Shown: positions 54,549 through 63,915 of the stretch, in pieces | Position numbering within the stretch: position 1 is the stretch's first letter | Layout: the number at the start of each line of letters is the position of its first letter | Assembly (NCBI RefSeq): GCF_000337895.1 | Contig: NZ_AOMA01000063.1 | Span: 33,151-97,150 of the forward strand | DNA length: 64,000 bases | Source: Halobiforma nitratireducens JCM 10879 | GTDB taxonomy: Archaea > Halobacteriota > Halobacteria > Halobacteriales > Natrialbaceae | Direction of reading: 5' to 3' | The notes under the pieces: generated by a model | Database searches by the model: none | Seen by the model: the letters and a program-made list of their open reading frames with translations, nothing else | Told to the model about the DNA's origin: nothing | Translations under genes and position numbers: made by a program

Positions 54549-55370
54549 CTACTCCCCGTCTCCCGTCCGGAAGGAGAGGTCAAGCGACGGCGCGGAGTGT
54601 GTCAGCGATCCCATCGAGATCACGTCGACGCCCGTCGCGGCGTAATCGGCGACGGTCTCGAGGGTGATTCCGCCGCTTGCCTCCGCCAGTACGCCGTCGT
54701 AGTCGGCGAGTTCGTCGACGGCGGCCCGGGTCTCTGCGGGCGTCATGTTGTCCAGCAAGACGACGTCGGCACCGGCCTCGGCCGCACGCGGTGCGTCGGC
54801 CACGCGCTCGACTTCGACGTCGAGTTTCGTCGCGAACGATGTCCGATCCTGGAACTGCTCGATCGCACCCTCGAGGCCCAGCTCGGCGACGTGGTTGTCC
54901 TTGACCATCACCATATGGGAGAGGTCGAGCCGGTGGGTGTCGCCGCCGCCGGCGACGACGGCTCGCTTCTCGAGTCCGCGGAGACCGGGGGTGGTCTTGC
55001 GGGTCGCGGCAATGTACACGTCGTCGGATTCGGTTCGAGCGCGTCGTGTGGCCTCGCTCGTTCGGCTGGCGATTCCCGAGGCGTGGCCCGCGAGGTTCAC
55101 CGCGACGCGTTCGCCACGGAGGACCTCGCGAGCCGGCCCCTCGACGCGAAAGACGACCTCACCGGGGTCGATGGCCGTCCCGTTTTCGAGTCGCTCGGTC
55201 ACGTCAACGTCGAGATAGTCGAAGACGGCCGCCGCGGCCTCGAGACCGGCGACGACGCCCGCTTCTTTCGCGACGAGTCGGCCGGTCGTCTCGCCGGGAA
55301 CGTCGTTGGTCACGTCGTGGTGGCCGAGGTCTTCGCGGAGCCAGCGTTCGACCTGCGTATCGGAGATCAT
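54549..55370 (-). CDS. nadC: Nicotinate-nucleotide pyrophosphorylase (carboxylating)
   Basis: This enzyme converts quinolinate and PRPP to nicotinate mononucleotide. The 273 residues contain the expected GEVVFRVEGPAREVLRGERVAVNLAGHASGIAS, TRKTTPGLRGLEKRAVVAGGGDTHR, MVKDNHV and DVVLLDNMTP motifs, plus EASGGITLETV near the C-terminus. It starts two bases after the nadB stop and is the third gene of nadA-nadB-nadC. Confidence 0.96.
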   Translation of the reverse strand: MISDTQVERWLREDLGHHDVTNDVPGETTGRLVAKEAGVVAGLEAAAAVFDYLDVDVTERLENGTAIDPGEVVFRVEGPAREVLRGERVAVNLAGHASGIASRTSEATRRARTESDDVYIAATRKTTPGLRGLEKRAVVAGGGDTHRLDLSHMVMVKDNHVAELGLEGAIEQFQDRTSFATKLDVEVERVADAPRAAEAGADVVLLDNMTPAETRAAVDELADYDGVLAEASGGITLETVADYAATGVDVISMGSLTHSAPSLDLSFRTGDGE

Positions 55371-55372
55371 CG

Positions 55373-56893
55373 TCAGTCGTCCGCGGTTTCTCCCGTCGGT
55401 TGCGTCTCCTCGACGTAGTGACAGCCGACCGACTCCTCGTTCTCGCTTGCCGCTCGAGCGATCAGCAACGCCACGACGGTCGCGTTGCGCAGTTCGTAGA
55501 GGTCCCGGGCCGTTCGCGTCCGGACGTAGGCGTCGACCTCGCCTTTGAGCCGCCGGAGAACGGCGCTTGCACGGGCGATCTCGTCGGGGGTACGCTCGAG
55601 GCCGAGGTACTCGTCCATCGTTTGCCGAAGTCGGGTGAACTTCTCGGCGGCGAACCGGTCGGGAAGATCGGGGTCGCTGTTACGGAGGTCGGGGGCCTCG
55701 ACGACGGTCGGCTCGTGGTCACTGGCGGCGGCGTCCTCGCCCGCTCGAAGGCCCCAGACCAGCCCCTCGAGCAGGCTGGTACTCGCCAGCCGGTTCGCGC
55801 CGTGGACGCCCGTGCGAGCACATTCGCCGACGGCGTACAGCCTCTCGAGACTGGCGCGGCCGCGGTCGTCGACGTCGACGCCGCCACAGAGAAAGTGTTC
55901 GCAGGGCGCGACCGGAATCGCGTCCCCGTCGATCCCGCGGTCGCGACACTTCTCGGCGATGCCGGGGAACTCGTCCTCGAACTCACCCTCGAGAGGACTC
56001 ACGTCTAAGACGACTCCACCGGTTTCCTCGCGTTCGGCGTCGACTGCACGGGCGACCACGTCTCGCGGAGCGAGTTCGGCGTCGGGGTGGTAGTCGTCCA
56101 TGAAGCGGTCGCCGTTCGCGTTCCGGAGGACTGCGCCCTCGCCGCGTAGGGCTTCCGAAAGCAAGAACGGGTCGTCACCAGCGTAGGCCGTCGGATGGAA
56201 CTGTACGTACTCGAGGTCCGCGACGTCTGCACCAGCCAGCGCGGCCATCGCGATCCCGTCGCCGGTCGCGTCGTCGGGGTTGGTCGACCGTTCGTAGAGC
56301 GCCCCGATGCCGCCGGTGGCGAGGACGGTCGCGCCGGCGTAGATCGGTTTGCCCGTCGTTTCTTCGTCCGTGAGGATGCCACGGACTCGACCCTCGTCGG
56401 TGAGCAACTCGAGCGCGGCAGTGTCCTGGCGGACCTCGATCCGTTCGTGGTCGTCGACGTAGTTCAGGAACGGCCGCAGGATGTGTGTTCCCGTCGCGGC
56501 GTCGACGTGGAGGATGCGACGCTTCGAGTGGGCGGCCTCGCGAGTGTAGTCGAACTCGCCGCCGTCGGTCTCGTCGAAGGGAATCTCGAGGGTCTCGACG
56601 AGGACGTCCTCGACCGCGTCGTCGGCGTGTTCGACGAGTGTCTCGACGGCTTCGCGGTCGGCGGTGCCGTCGCTGGCCTCGAGGATGTCTTCCTCGAGGC
56701 TCTCCGGATCGTCGCGGGTCGTCGAGATGCCGCCCTGTGCCCAGTCGGTGCTCGCGCCGTCCGGCCGTGCTGCTTTGGTAACGAGTAGTACCTCGCTGCC
56801 TTCGCGTGCGGCGGCCAGCGCGGCCGCACAGCCGGCGATACCGCTGCCGACGACGAGAACGTCCGTCGTGTCGTGTTCGGTAGTCGTAGTCAT
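55373..56893 (-). CDS. nadB: L-aspartate oxidase
   Basis: This FAD enzyme oxidises aspartate to iminoaspartate, the substrate for NadA. The 506 residues have the N-terminal dinucleotide motif VLVVGSGIAGCAAALAA, DWAQGGIS, and the FAD and active-site regions HSKRRILHVDAATG, QFHPTAY and LRGEGAVLRNANGDRFMDDYHP. The C-terminal helical domain includes GANRLASTSLLEGLVWG. The start at 56893 follows the nadA stop by eight bases. Upstream in-frame residues are Arg-rich and not conserved. Confidence 0.95.
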   Translation of the reverse strand: MTTTTEHDTTDVLVVGSGIAGCAAALAAAREGSEVLLVTKAARPDGASTDWAQGGISTTRDDPESLEEDILEASDGTADREAVETLVEHADDAVEDVLVETLEIPFDETDGGEFDYTREAAHSKRRILHVDAATGTHILRPFLNYVDDHERIEVRQDTAALELLTDEGRVRGILTDEETTGKPIYAGATVLATGGIGALYERSTNPDDATGDGIAMAALAGADVADLEYVQFHPTAYAGDDPFLLSEALRGEGAVLRNANGDRFMDDYHPDAELAPRDVVARAVDAEREETGGVVLDVSPLEGEFEDEFPGIAEKCRDRGIDGDAIPVAPCEHFLCGGVDVDDRGRASLERLYAVGECARTGVHGANRLASTSLLEGLVWGLRAGEDAAASDHEPTVVEAPDLRNSDPDLPDRFAAEKFTRLRQTMDEYLGLERTPDEIARASAVLRRLKGEVDAYVRTRTARDLYELRNATVVALLIARAASENEESVGCHYVEETQPTGETADD

Positions 56894-56901
56894 CGTCACA
56901 G

Positions 56902-58035
56902 TTAGATATCGAGCATGCGGTCGAGTGCGACTTCCGCGAGTTCTTTCTCTTCGGGCGCGACTTCGATCACGTTGCGTTCTCGGCCCTCGACGAGCTCCTC
57001 GAGTACCCACGTGAGGTAGTTCGGATCGATCTGTCGCATGGCGTTACAGTCCATGCAGGCGTCGCCACACAGCGGCAGGACATCGACCTCGGGATGCCAG
57101 CGCTGGAGGTGGTTCGTGAGGTGGATCTCGGTGCCGATCGCCCACGTCTCGCCGGGGTCGGCGTTTGCGACGGTCTCACAGATGGTGCTCGTCGAGCCGA
57201 CGACGTCTGCGGCCTCGACGACCTCGCGGCGACACTCGGGGTGGACGACGACCTGTGCGTCGGGGTGGTCTGCCCGGATCTCCTCGATGTGTGTTTCGCG
57301 GAACCGTTCGTGGACCTGACAGTAGCCGTCCCACAGAATGATGTCACTCTCGGCGACCTCCTCGGCGTCCTTGCCGTCGGGGTCCCAGGGGTCCCACTTG
57401 GCGATCTCGTCTTCCATCCCCAACCGGTATGCCGTGTTCTCCCCGAGGTGTTTGTCCGGCAGGAAAAGCACCTTGTCGCCACGTTCGAAGGCGTACTCGA
57501 ACGCGCGGTGAGCGTTCGAGGACGTACAGACGAGTCCCCCGTGGCTCGCACAGAAGGCTTTCAGGTCGGCATAGGAGTTCATGTACGTGATCGGGACGAT
57601 GTCCTCGTCGGGCGCGGCCGCAGTGATCTCGGCCCACGCGCTGTCGACCTGTAACGCTTCGGCCATCCCGGCCATCGGACAGGAGGCCTCCATTGACGGG
57701 AGGATCACCGTCTGGTCGTCGTCGGTGATGATGTCCGCGCTCTCGGCCATGAACGTCACGCCGCCGAAGACGACGTACTCGGCGTCGGCCTCGGCCGCCT
57801 CCTTCGAGAGCTGGTAGGAGTCGCCGATGAAATCGGCGTGTTCGACGATCTCCCGTCGCTGGTAGTTGTGCCCGAGGACGACGACGTCGTCGCCGAGCTC
57901 CTCGAGTGCCGCTTCGATGCGTTCGGTCCGTTCGTCCTCCTCGAGGTCCCGGTAGTGGGGCGGCAACTGCTCGAGGTTGTCGTATTTGAACAGACTCAGA
58001 TCAGTGTCGAGCTCCGCGGTTTCCATCGTTACCAT
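56902..58035 (-). CDS. nadA: Quinolinate synthase
   Basis: This 4Fe-4S enzyme condenses iminoaspartate and dihydroxyacetone phosphate. The 377 residues have three conserved cysteines: SCPMAGM (about 110), in the region of LVCTSSNAHRAFEY, and in CGDACMDCNAMRQ near the C-terminus. Other motifs are LGHNYQRREI near 55 and VVHPECRREVV. Two ATG codons (58035 and 58026) are possible starts. It is the first gene of the nadABC operon, divergent from a Gfo/Idh/MocA gene with a short shared promoter region. Confidence 0.96.
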   Translation of the reverse strand: MVTMETAELDTDLSLFKYDNLEQLPPHYRDLEEDERTERIEAALEELGDDVVVLGHNYQRREIVEHADFIGDSYQLSKEAAEADAEYVVFGGVTFMAESADIITDDDQTVILPSMEASCPMAGMAEALQVDSAWAEITAAAPDEDIVPITYMNSYADLKAFCASHGGLVCTSSNAHRAFEYAFERGDKVLFLPDKHLGENTAYRLGMEDEIAKWDPWDPDGKDAEEVAESDIILWDGYCQVHERFRETHIEEIRADHPDAQVVVHPECRREVVEAADVVGSTSTICETVANADPGETWAIGTEIHLTNHLQRWHPEVDVLPLCGDACMDCNAMRQIDPNYLTWVLEELVEGRERNVIEVAPEEKELAEVALDRMLDI

Positions 58036-58230
58036 TTCACGGCACCTGTGGTTGCTCAGGGATCATACCCGAGTATTGAATAACTTTTTCCTTCGATACT
58101 GGCTACCGGGGAGATACCACCCGCTGATACGCCAGGCGAAAATAAATCGTTCGTAATTCGTCTTCGCTGTCCAGTCGAACACCGTGACCGTCGCTGTCTC
58201 GTGAATTGGACCCTTTTCGCTCCACCCCGT

Positions 58231-58236
58231 AGGAGG
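58231..58236 (+). promoter_or_regulatory. Strong Shine-Dalgarno AGGAGG
   Basis: AGGAGG ends four bases before the ATG at 58240. It identifies this start against an in-frame GTG at 58201 and is stronger than sites seen at most genes here, many of which look leaderless. Confidence 0.6.
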
Positions 58237-58239
58237 CCT

Positions 58240-59346
58240 ATGGCACTCGAGGACGCCTTCGCCGGGTTCACCCGTCGCGACTGGGAACGCGACTCGCCGG
58301 ACGGTATCGTCCGGCTCGCGATCGTCGGGATCGGTGGGTTCGCCCGCAACCGTGCGTTGCCGGCCGTCGCCGAGGGGCAGTACTGTACCACGACGACGCT
58401 GGTAACCGGCTCGCCGGATCGCGCGCGGTCGCTCGCCGAGACCTACGACGTCGAGCACGTCGTCGGCTACGACCGGTTCCGCGAGGGAGAACACGCCGAC
58501 GCCTACGACGCGGCGTACGTCGCGACGCCGAACGCGACCCACGGCGAGTACGCGATCGCCGCGGCCGAGCACGGGAAACACGTCATCTGCGAGAAGCCCC
58601 TGGAGACGACGGTCGAGCGCGCTCGAGATGTCGTCGACGCTTGCGAGGACGCCGACGTAATTCTGATGACGGCTTACCGCCTGCAGACCGAACCCGCGGT
58701 TCGCCGGAGCCGCGAACTCGTCCGTGACGGTGTGATCGGAACGGTGGTCCAGGTACACGGGGCGTTCTCGCACCCGCTACTGGACCACGCCGGTCCAGAC
58801 ACCTGGCGGCTCGACCCCGAACTCGCCGGCGGCGGGGCCCTCGTCGATCTCGGCGTCTACCCGCTCAACACGATCCGATATCTGCTCGGGTGTGATCCGA
58901 CCGGTGTCTACGCGTCGACACACTCCTCGGGCGGCCCGTTCGCCACAGTCGACGAACACGTCGCCTTCCAGCTCGAGTTCCCGACCGACGCGACGGCCTC
59001 GTGTACGGCCAGCTTCGACGCCCACGCGAGCAGCCAGCTCGAACTGGTCGGTACCGACGGGAAGGTCGCGATCTCGTCGCCGTTCGGCGGTGTCGTTCCC
59101 CAGGAGATGGTCGTCGAGAGCGGCGACGTGCGCTCGGAGTACACCGGGCCGCCGACCGACGAGGTCCGCGAGCAGTTCGATTACTTCGGCTACTGCGTTC
59201 TGACGGGGACGGAACCGGGGCCCGACGGCGAGGACGGGGTCGCCGACCTCGAGGCGATCGAGGCTGCCTACGAGTCGGCCGAGACGGCGCGTCGCGTCTC
59301 GATTGGGGAGCGTGACCGCGATTTCGACGGCGAGCCCTCGGTGTAA
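58240..59346 (+). CDS. Gfo/Idh/MocA family oxidoreductase (Gfo6 / D-xylose dehydrogenase-like)
   Basis: This 368-residue NAD(P)-dependent sugar dehydrogenase has the Rossmann motif LAIVGIGGFARNRALPA (about residue 26), YVATPNATHGEYAIAAAEHGKHVICEKPLE with the conserved catalytic Lys (EKP, about 124), and GGGALVDLGVYPLNTIRYLLG. It resembles the haloarchaeal proteins annotated Gfo6, related to D-xylose 1-dehydrogenase. The substrate here is not proved. Confidence 0.88.
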   Translation: MALEDAFAGFTRRDWERDSPDGIVRLAIVGIGGFARNRALPAVAEGQYCTTTTLVTGSPDRARSLAETYDVEHVVGYDRFREGEHADAYDAAYVATPNATHGEYAIAAAEHGKHVICEKPLETTVERARDVVDACEDADVILMTAYRLQTEPAVRRSRELVRDGVIGTVVQVHGAFSHPLLDHAGPDTWRLDPELAGGGALVDLGVYPLNTIRYLLGCDPTGVYASTHSSGGPFATVDEHVAFQLEFPTDATASCTASFDAHASSQLELVGTDGKVAISSPFGGVVPQEMVVESGDVRSEYTGPPTDEVREQFDYFGYCVLTGTEPGPDGEDGVADLEAIEAAYESAETARRVSIGERDRDFDGEPSV

Positions 59347-59393
59347 CGGACGCCACACGCGGCACACACGTCACGCGTCGTCTCCGTCCTCGC

Positions 59394-59621
59394 TCAACGC
59401 GTCGTGGGCCTCGACGGCTCCTCGCAGTAGTCACAATACGGAGAGTCGACGGTCGTCCGAGCCCCGCATACCGAACAGTTCGTCTTCGACTCCCCGGAAC
59501 TCGACGCGGGTCTCGAGAAAAGCGCCTGGAAGATGCCCCAGTTAAACACGGACAGGACCACGACGATCACGAGAATCGCAAGCAGGAAGACGGCCCACTC
59601 CCGGACGGCGTCTCCCGCCAC
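59394..59621 (-). CDS. Small membrane-anchored zinc-ribbon protein
   Basis: This 75-residue protein has one membrane segment (AVFLLAILVIVVVLSVFNWGIF) and a C-terminal double CxxC zinc ribbon (NCSVCGART, PYCDYC). The start is a GTG at 59621. Such one-TM plus zinc-ribbon proteins are common in haloarchaea and have no known function. Confidence 0.7.
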   Translation of the reverse strand: MAGDAVREWAVFLLAILVIVVVLSVFNWGIFQALFSRPASSSGESKTNCSVCGARTTVDSPYCDYCEEPSRPTTR

Positions 59622-60018
59622 CGACAGAACGCCATCGCTGTATCCTCGCCCGAGAACGTGGTCGCTTTCTCTCAGTGCCGTATTGTGTTTTCCGACTCGA
59701 GGACTCGTCGCTCGTTTCGAACCCAGTCAGGGGACTGTTCACTGTGCGATCCCCGGAGCTGTGCCCAGAACCCGACAAAAACGATGGAATGTGCCCGAAG
59801 GGGGCCACGCGAAACGGTGGCTCGAGTCCCCGGTTCTCGCTGCGTGCCGTTCACTGGGGATGCGTGACCCGCGTCGTCGCGCTCGGTTCGCACGCGATGC
59901 GCTGCCCGGACGCCGGACTTGCTATCGTCCGCCGACGTGTTCCACTACCGACGCCCACAGGCATAAATCATGTGCCTAGATACCATTGTACAATCAGAGT
60001 GGGACGACTCACAGTCGA
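59622..60018. other. Intergenic region before AI-2E permease gene
   Basis: These 397 bases have open frames only of non-coding type and no repeat. I see nothing more that can be supported. Confidence 0.5.
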
Positions 60019-61119
60019 TCAGTATTCCGTCCCGGTTTCTCCCTCGAGCCCCTCGTAGTGTTCGTCGACGACCTCGAGGACGGCCAGCAGGGCACCGACG
60101 ACGACGGGGCCGAAGAACAGCCCCATGATGCCGAACGCGTAGATTCCGCCGAGGACGCCGAGGATGATGACGGCCGGACTGATCTCGGCGTAGCGGTCGA
60201 CGACGATCGGTCGCAGATAGTCGTCCGCGATGCCGACCACGATGGCACTGTAGACGGCGAGCCCGACGGCGAGGAGCGGCTCGCCAGTGACAGCGAGATA
60301 GATCGAAGCGGGGAGCCAGACCAGCGGTGCACCGATCAACGGCACGAGCGAGAGGATGACCATCACGAACGTCCAGAACGCGGCGTTGGGGATTCCGGTC
60401 GCGAACAGTCCCAGCCCCGCGATCACGCCCTCGATGATCGCGATCAACACGTGGCCCGCGAGGACGGCCCAGGTGACCTCCTCGAGTTCGTCGTAGAGGT
60501 CGTCCTGTACGTCGTCGGGGAGAGGCGTTATCTGGCGGACCCAGCCGAGCAGCCGATCGCCGTCCTTGAGCAGGTAGTACAGCAGGAACAGCGCCAGTCC
60601 GATTCCGATCAGAGTGTGTGTGAAGACGCCGAACCAGGCCGCCGTCTGTTCGACGAGTGCCGTCCCGACCTGCTCGGCGGAGTCGGCCAGCGTCCCGACG
60701 ATGTCGACCTCGACGCCGACCTCCTCCTCGATTCGGTCTTCGACCTCGGCGACGCCGATAGCTTCGGGGTCGACCTCCTGTAAAATGGTGGCCGCATCGT
60801 CGGCCACGACGACCGCGACGAGGAGAAAGGGAACGATAAACGCCACGAGCGCGAACGCCACGAGCGCGAACGCCGCAATCGTCGGCGAGGTCCGGTCCTC
60901 GAGGCGTCGTTGTACCGGGGACAGCAGGAACGCGACCAGCACGGCAGCGAGGACGTACTGGAGAAACGGCGTTACGAGCTGCCAGGTGAGGTACGCGAAG
61001 ATCAGCGTCAGCGCGAGGAGATAGCCCCTGCTGAGGTTCACGATCACCGTGACCACGTTCGCTCCGATAAAACCGCCCCAGACGTGTTCGTCGGACGGAC
61101 TGTCGTATTCAGCCGTCAC
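60019..61119 (-). CDS. AI-2E family transporter
   Basis: This 366-residue integral membrane protein has about eight hydrophobic segments. Two occur early (YLLALTLIFAYLTW, FLQYVLAAVLVAFLLSPVQRRLE). A soluble portion follows (EVDPEAIGVAEVEDRIEEEVG), then a C-terminal block with GIPNAAFWTFVMVILSLVPLIGAPLVWLPASIYL, characteristic of the family. Members export diverse small molecules or ions; AI-2 itself is not implied for archaea. The start is a GTG at 61119. Confidence 0.9.
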   Translation of the reverse strand: MTAEYDSPSDEHVWGGFIGANVVTVIVNLSRGYLLALTLIFAYLTWQLVTPFLQYVLAAVLVAFLLSPVQRRLEDRTSPTIAAFALVAFALVAFIVPFLLVAVVVADDAATILQEVDPEAIGVAEVEDRIEEEVGVEVDIVGTLADSAEQVGTALVEQTAAWFGVFTHTLIGIGLALFLLYYLLKDGDRLLGWVRQITPLPDDVQDDLYDELEEVTWAVLAGHVLIAIIEGVIAGLGLFATGIPNAAFWTFVMVILSLVPLIGAPLVWLPASIYLAVTGEPLLAVGLAVYSAIVVGIADDYLRPIVVDRYAEISPAVIILGVLGGIYAFGIMGLFFGPVVVGALLAVLEVVDEHYEGLEGETGTEY

Positions 61120-61156
61120 ACGGCTTCAAGGGTGTGGTGCGCTTATGTACGAACGG

Positions 61157-61990
61157 ATGCCCACCCAGCTCGACCCCCTCTCGCTGGCGGGCGATTTGCT
61201 CTACGCCGTCAAGACGGCAGGCGAACCCGGCGTCGAGAGCCGGAGTACGGCAAGTGCCGATGGGGCTCCCGGGTCCGGCACTGGCTCCGGAACCGGGTCC
61301 GATCTCGGCGGCGACGACGCGGATCGCCTCCGTGAGCGGCTGGCGACACTCGAGCGGTCCCGGCTGTCACGGGCGCTCTCGACCCGCGAGCGGACACTCT
61401 CTTTCTGGCTCAACTGCTACAACGCCTACGCCCAGCTTCGTCTCGAGGAAGAACCCGACGTCCTCGAGGGCGGCGTCCTCGAGCGATGGAAGTTCTTCGG
61501 CCGGGATCGGGTCCCGGTCGCCGGCTGCTGGCTGAGTCTCACCGACATCGAGCACGGGCTCTTGCGAAGCTCGAAACACCCCTGGGGCTTCGGTTACCTC
61601 CCGCGGCCGTTCCCTTCTACGTTCGAGCGGGAGTTTCGCCTCGAGCAGTGTGACCCACGGATTCACTTCGCACTGTGTCGCGGTGCCGAGAACAGCCCCC
61701 CGATCGCGATCTATTCCCCCGACGACGTCGACGAGGAGCTAGACATCGCCATCGAGTGGTTTCTGGAGGAGAACGCCGACTACGACCCGGAAGCGAACGT
61801 CGCGACGATCCCGCGGTTTTTCCGGCGGTATCGCGGCGACTTCGGCGGAAGGCGAGGGATCGTGGACTTCCTCCGGAAGTACAACGCGATCCCGGGCGAC
61901 GCGGCCCCGGCGCTCGAGTACGAGGCGTCGGCGAACGCACCCGACTTCGACGGCGACCTGGATCTCGAGATGGACGAGTTGCGGCGGTAG
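61157..61990 (+). CDS. DUF547 domain protein
   Basis: The protein has 277 residues. The DUF547 core is recognisable as SFWLNCYNAYAQLRLEE, FGRDRVPVAGCWLSLTDIEHGLLR, DPRIHFALCRGAENSPPIAIYSPDDVDEELD and a C-terminal FLRKYN. The WxNxYNA motif with its Cys and following His residues suggests a papain-like-fold relative, but catalysis is unproved. A Gly/Ser/Thr-rich stretch near residue 40 interrupts the N-terminal helix. I start at 61157; a Met at 61145 is possible. Confidence 0.88.
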   Translation: MPTQLDPLSLAGDLLYAVKTAGEPGVESRSTASADGAPGSGTGSGTGSDLGGDDADRLRERLATLERSRLSRALSTRERTLSFWLNCYNAYAQLRLEEEPDVLEGGVLERWKFFGRDRVPVAGCWLSLTDIEHGLLRSSKHPWGFGYLPRPFPSTFEREFRLEQCDPRIHFALCRGAENSPPIAIYSPDDVDEELDIAIEWFLEENADYDPEANVATIPRFFRRYRGDFGGRRGIVDFLRKYNAIPGDAAPALEYEASANAPDFDGDLDLEMDELRR

Positions 61991-62027
61991 GTGGGGAGTT
62001 CGTCGCAGTCGATTCCCGTCCCCCGTG

Positions 62028-62912
62028 TCACCCAGTTCTGTCCTCGTCACCGTCCCCACCCTCGCCGTCGTGTTTCCCGTTGTCATCGTCCCGTCTCCCG
62101 TCGCCGTCGTCTCGCTTCCTGTCGCTGCCGGCCCGCATGACGGCGGCCGTCGACGCCGTCCGAATCACGCTCCGGACGGCTCGCTCCGCGTTGCTCCGTG
62201 AGGCGTATCCCTCGCCGCTGTCCGCGACGATATTCCCGTTCCAGTGGACCAGTCGCCAGCGCCACTCGCCGGCCTGATCCTGGTACACCTCGAACCGGCT
62301 TCGACGCCTGCCGGGTTCGGTCCGGTCACACGAGGTCTCACCGGCGGTGCGGGCGGTCCGTTCGGTTCGATCAGCCCCGCCGGCCGCTCCAGGGGTCCAG
62401 CCACTCGAGTCGCGATCCCTGACGACACCTTCGGGCGGCATCGTCGCCATGGCTGAGTCGGCGGGGGCCTCGTTCTCGTCTTCGGCTTCATCCTCGTCCT
62501 CGCCTTCGCCCTCTCCCTCACCCTCGTCGTCATCACCCTTGCGCTTCCCTTCTCTCCCGTCATCCAACTGCCTCACAGCCGTGAGAACGCCGTCAATGCC
62601 GGTGTCGGCGTCGACATCCGTGCGGACGCTCGATCCATCCGGATCGTCCCACTCGAGGGAGAGTACGAGCCTGCCGGTCGACGGCACGTTCTCCGGATCG
62701 GTCCCATCGCGTCGCCCGTCCACGCCGGCCTCGACGCCGAGGGTTACCTGTCGGCCGACCGTCGCACTGACGGCCCCGTCATCACCGACGATCCGAACCG
62801 GGACGCCGTCCTCAAGCCGGTCGGCCAGCGACCGGAGAGCACGTGCGACGTTCTCGCGGGCGACCGTGTCTTCGACCGTGTGCCCGCCGCCACTAGAATG
62901 GTTCTTGTTCAC
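62028..62912 (-). CDS. Amphi-Trp-like / DUF1508 (HVO_2922 type) protein with acidic linker
   Basis: The protein has 294 residues from the GTG at 62912. The N-terminal 100 (VARALRSLADRLEDGVPVRIVG, TGRLVLSLEWDDPDG) resemble an amphi-Trp-like domain. A long Asp/Glu/Gly-rich linker follows (about 125-160). A DUF1508/HVO_2922-type domain comes near 220-265 (RFEVYQDQAGEWRWRLVHWNGNIVADSGEGYASRSNAERAV), which usually occurs as a small homodimer. The last 35 residues are Asp/Gly/Arg-rich. The two-domain combination is unusual; function unknown. Divergent from the HNH-like gene. Confidence 0.72.
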   Translation of the reverse strand: MNKNHSSGGGHTVEDTVARENVARALRSLADRLEDGVPVRIVGDDGAVSATVGRQVTLGVEAGVDGRRDGTDPENVPSTGRLVLSLEWDDPDGSSVRTDVDADTGIDGVLTAVRQLDDGREGKRKGDDDEGEGEGEGEDEDEAEDENEAPADSAMATMPPEGVVRDRDSSGWTPGAAGGADRTERTARTAGETSCDRTEPGRRRSRFEVYQDQAGEWRWRLVHWNGNIVADSGEGYASRSNAERAVRSVIRTASTAAVMRAGSDRKRDDGDGRRDDDNGKHDGEGGDGDEDRTG

Positions 62913-63012
62913 AGTAATCGGTGAGTCGTACGACGGCTGGGACGTAGTGGTTAGGGGAGGACGGAAGCCGGGAGCCGGAGCGCTTTTGTCGCCGCGCTGT
63001 CTTCGCTCGCCC

Positions 63013-63915
63013 GTGACTTCCCGCGAGTGGCGCGGCGACCGAGACGCCGTATTCGATCGAGACGACCGCACCTGCAGACGCTGCGGGACGACCGACAGCG
63101 ACGCCGACGGGCCGGGGCTCCGGCTCTACCCCGTCGGTGACGTTCCCCTCGAGGGGACGGTACACGAGAGCGCACTCGTCACCGTTTGCGACGCCTGTTT
63201 CGCGTCGCTGGGACGGACGCCGACCGCCGATTCGGTCCGACTCGAGGCTGCGGAACTCTTCGATCTCGTCCGTGAGATGACTCAGCGCCAGGGTGTGACG
63301 GTGTCTGCCGCCGCGTCCTTCGCGTCGCTTGCAACCTCGTTACCGGGAGAGATCGACGACGACCCCGAGACCGAGTCGAACGCCGAAACGGAAGCCGAGT
63401 ACGTCCAGGCCCGACGTGAGGTCCTGCTGGCGATCGATTCCGTCCCCTCGCGACTCGAGCGACTCTCGGCCGTCGAAACCGACCACCTCGAGGACGCCAC
63501 AGCCGACGGTGAACTCGCACAGGCTCTCGAGGCGCTCACCGACGCCGCAATGGGCTTGCAGTCGGAACTGCAGGAACTGGTCGCGCTCGCCGAATCGGTC
63601 GCTGCGGGGCTGGATCGCTGCCAGGGCTGTCTCGAGCCGCTGGACATCGACGGAAACGAGGACGGCCGTTGCCCGACCTGCGGTCTCGAACACCGTGACG
63701 TGGACCGCTGGCGGGGGCGTGAAGCCGACGAAACGGATCGGCGCGACGAACTCCTCTTCCAGCGTCTCTACGAGGAGATCAATGCTACCCTTCAGGACGC
63801 CTCCGACACCACCGAGGAGTTGACTGAGGGCGCAGCCGGGGTCGCCGAACTGCTCGGTGGGACGGTGCCCGATAGCCGAGAGGGTCCCGACGAGGACGAC
63901 ACCGGTCGCGCCTGA
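63013..63915 (+). CDS. HNH-endonuclease-like protein with degenerate active site
   Basis: The protein has 300 residues from the GTG at 63013. The N-terminal REWRGDRDAVFDRDDRTCRRCG and the later VTVCDACF are the zinc-knuckle frame of HNH nucleases. The segment between them, which usually carries the HH of the metal site, reads GLRLYPVGDVPLEGTVHESA, so the first conserved His pair is missing. The remaining 200 residues are acidic helices and a second zinc ribbon (CQGCLEPLDIDG, RCPTCGLE). It may bind DNA without cutting it. Confidence 0.75.
   Translation: MTSREWRGDRDAVFDRDDRTCRRCGTTDSDADGPGLRLYPVGDVPLEGTVHESALVTVCDACFASLGRTPTADSVRLEAAELFDLVREMTQRQGVTVSAAASFASLATSLPGEIDDDPETESNAETEAEYVQARREVLLAIDSVPSRLERLSAVETDHLEDATADGELAQALEALTDAAMGLQSELQELVALAESVAAGLDRCQGCLEPLDIDGNEDGRCPTCGLEHRDVDRWRGREADETDRRDELLFQRLYEEINATLQDASDTTEELTEGAAGVAELLGGTVPDSREGPDEDDTGRA

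Noticed and set aside
59675..60058. Plus-strand frame of 127 codons in the gap before the AI-2E transporter
   Set aside because: Mixed composition with no family pattern and no promoter; it runs into the end of the convergent transporter gene.
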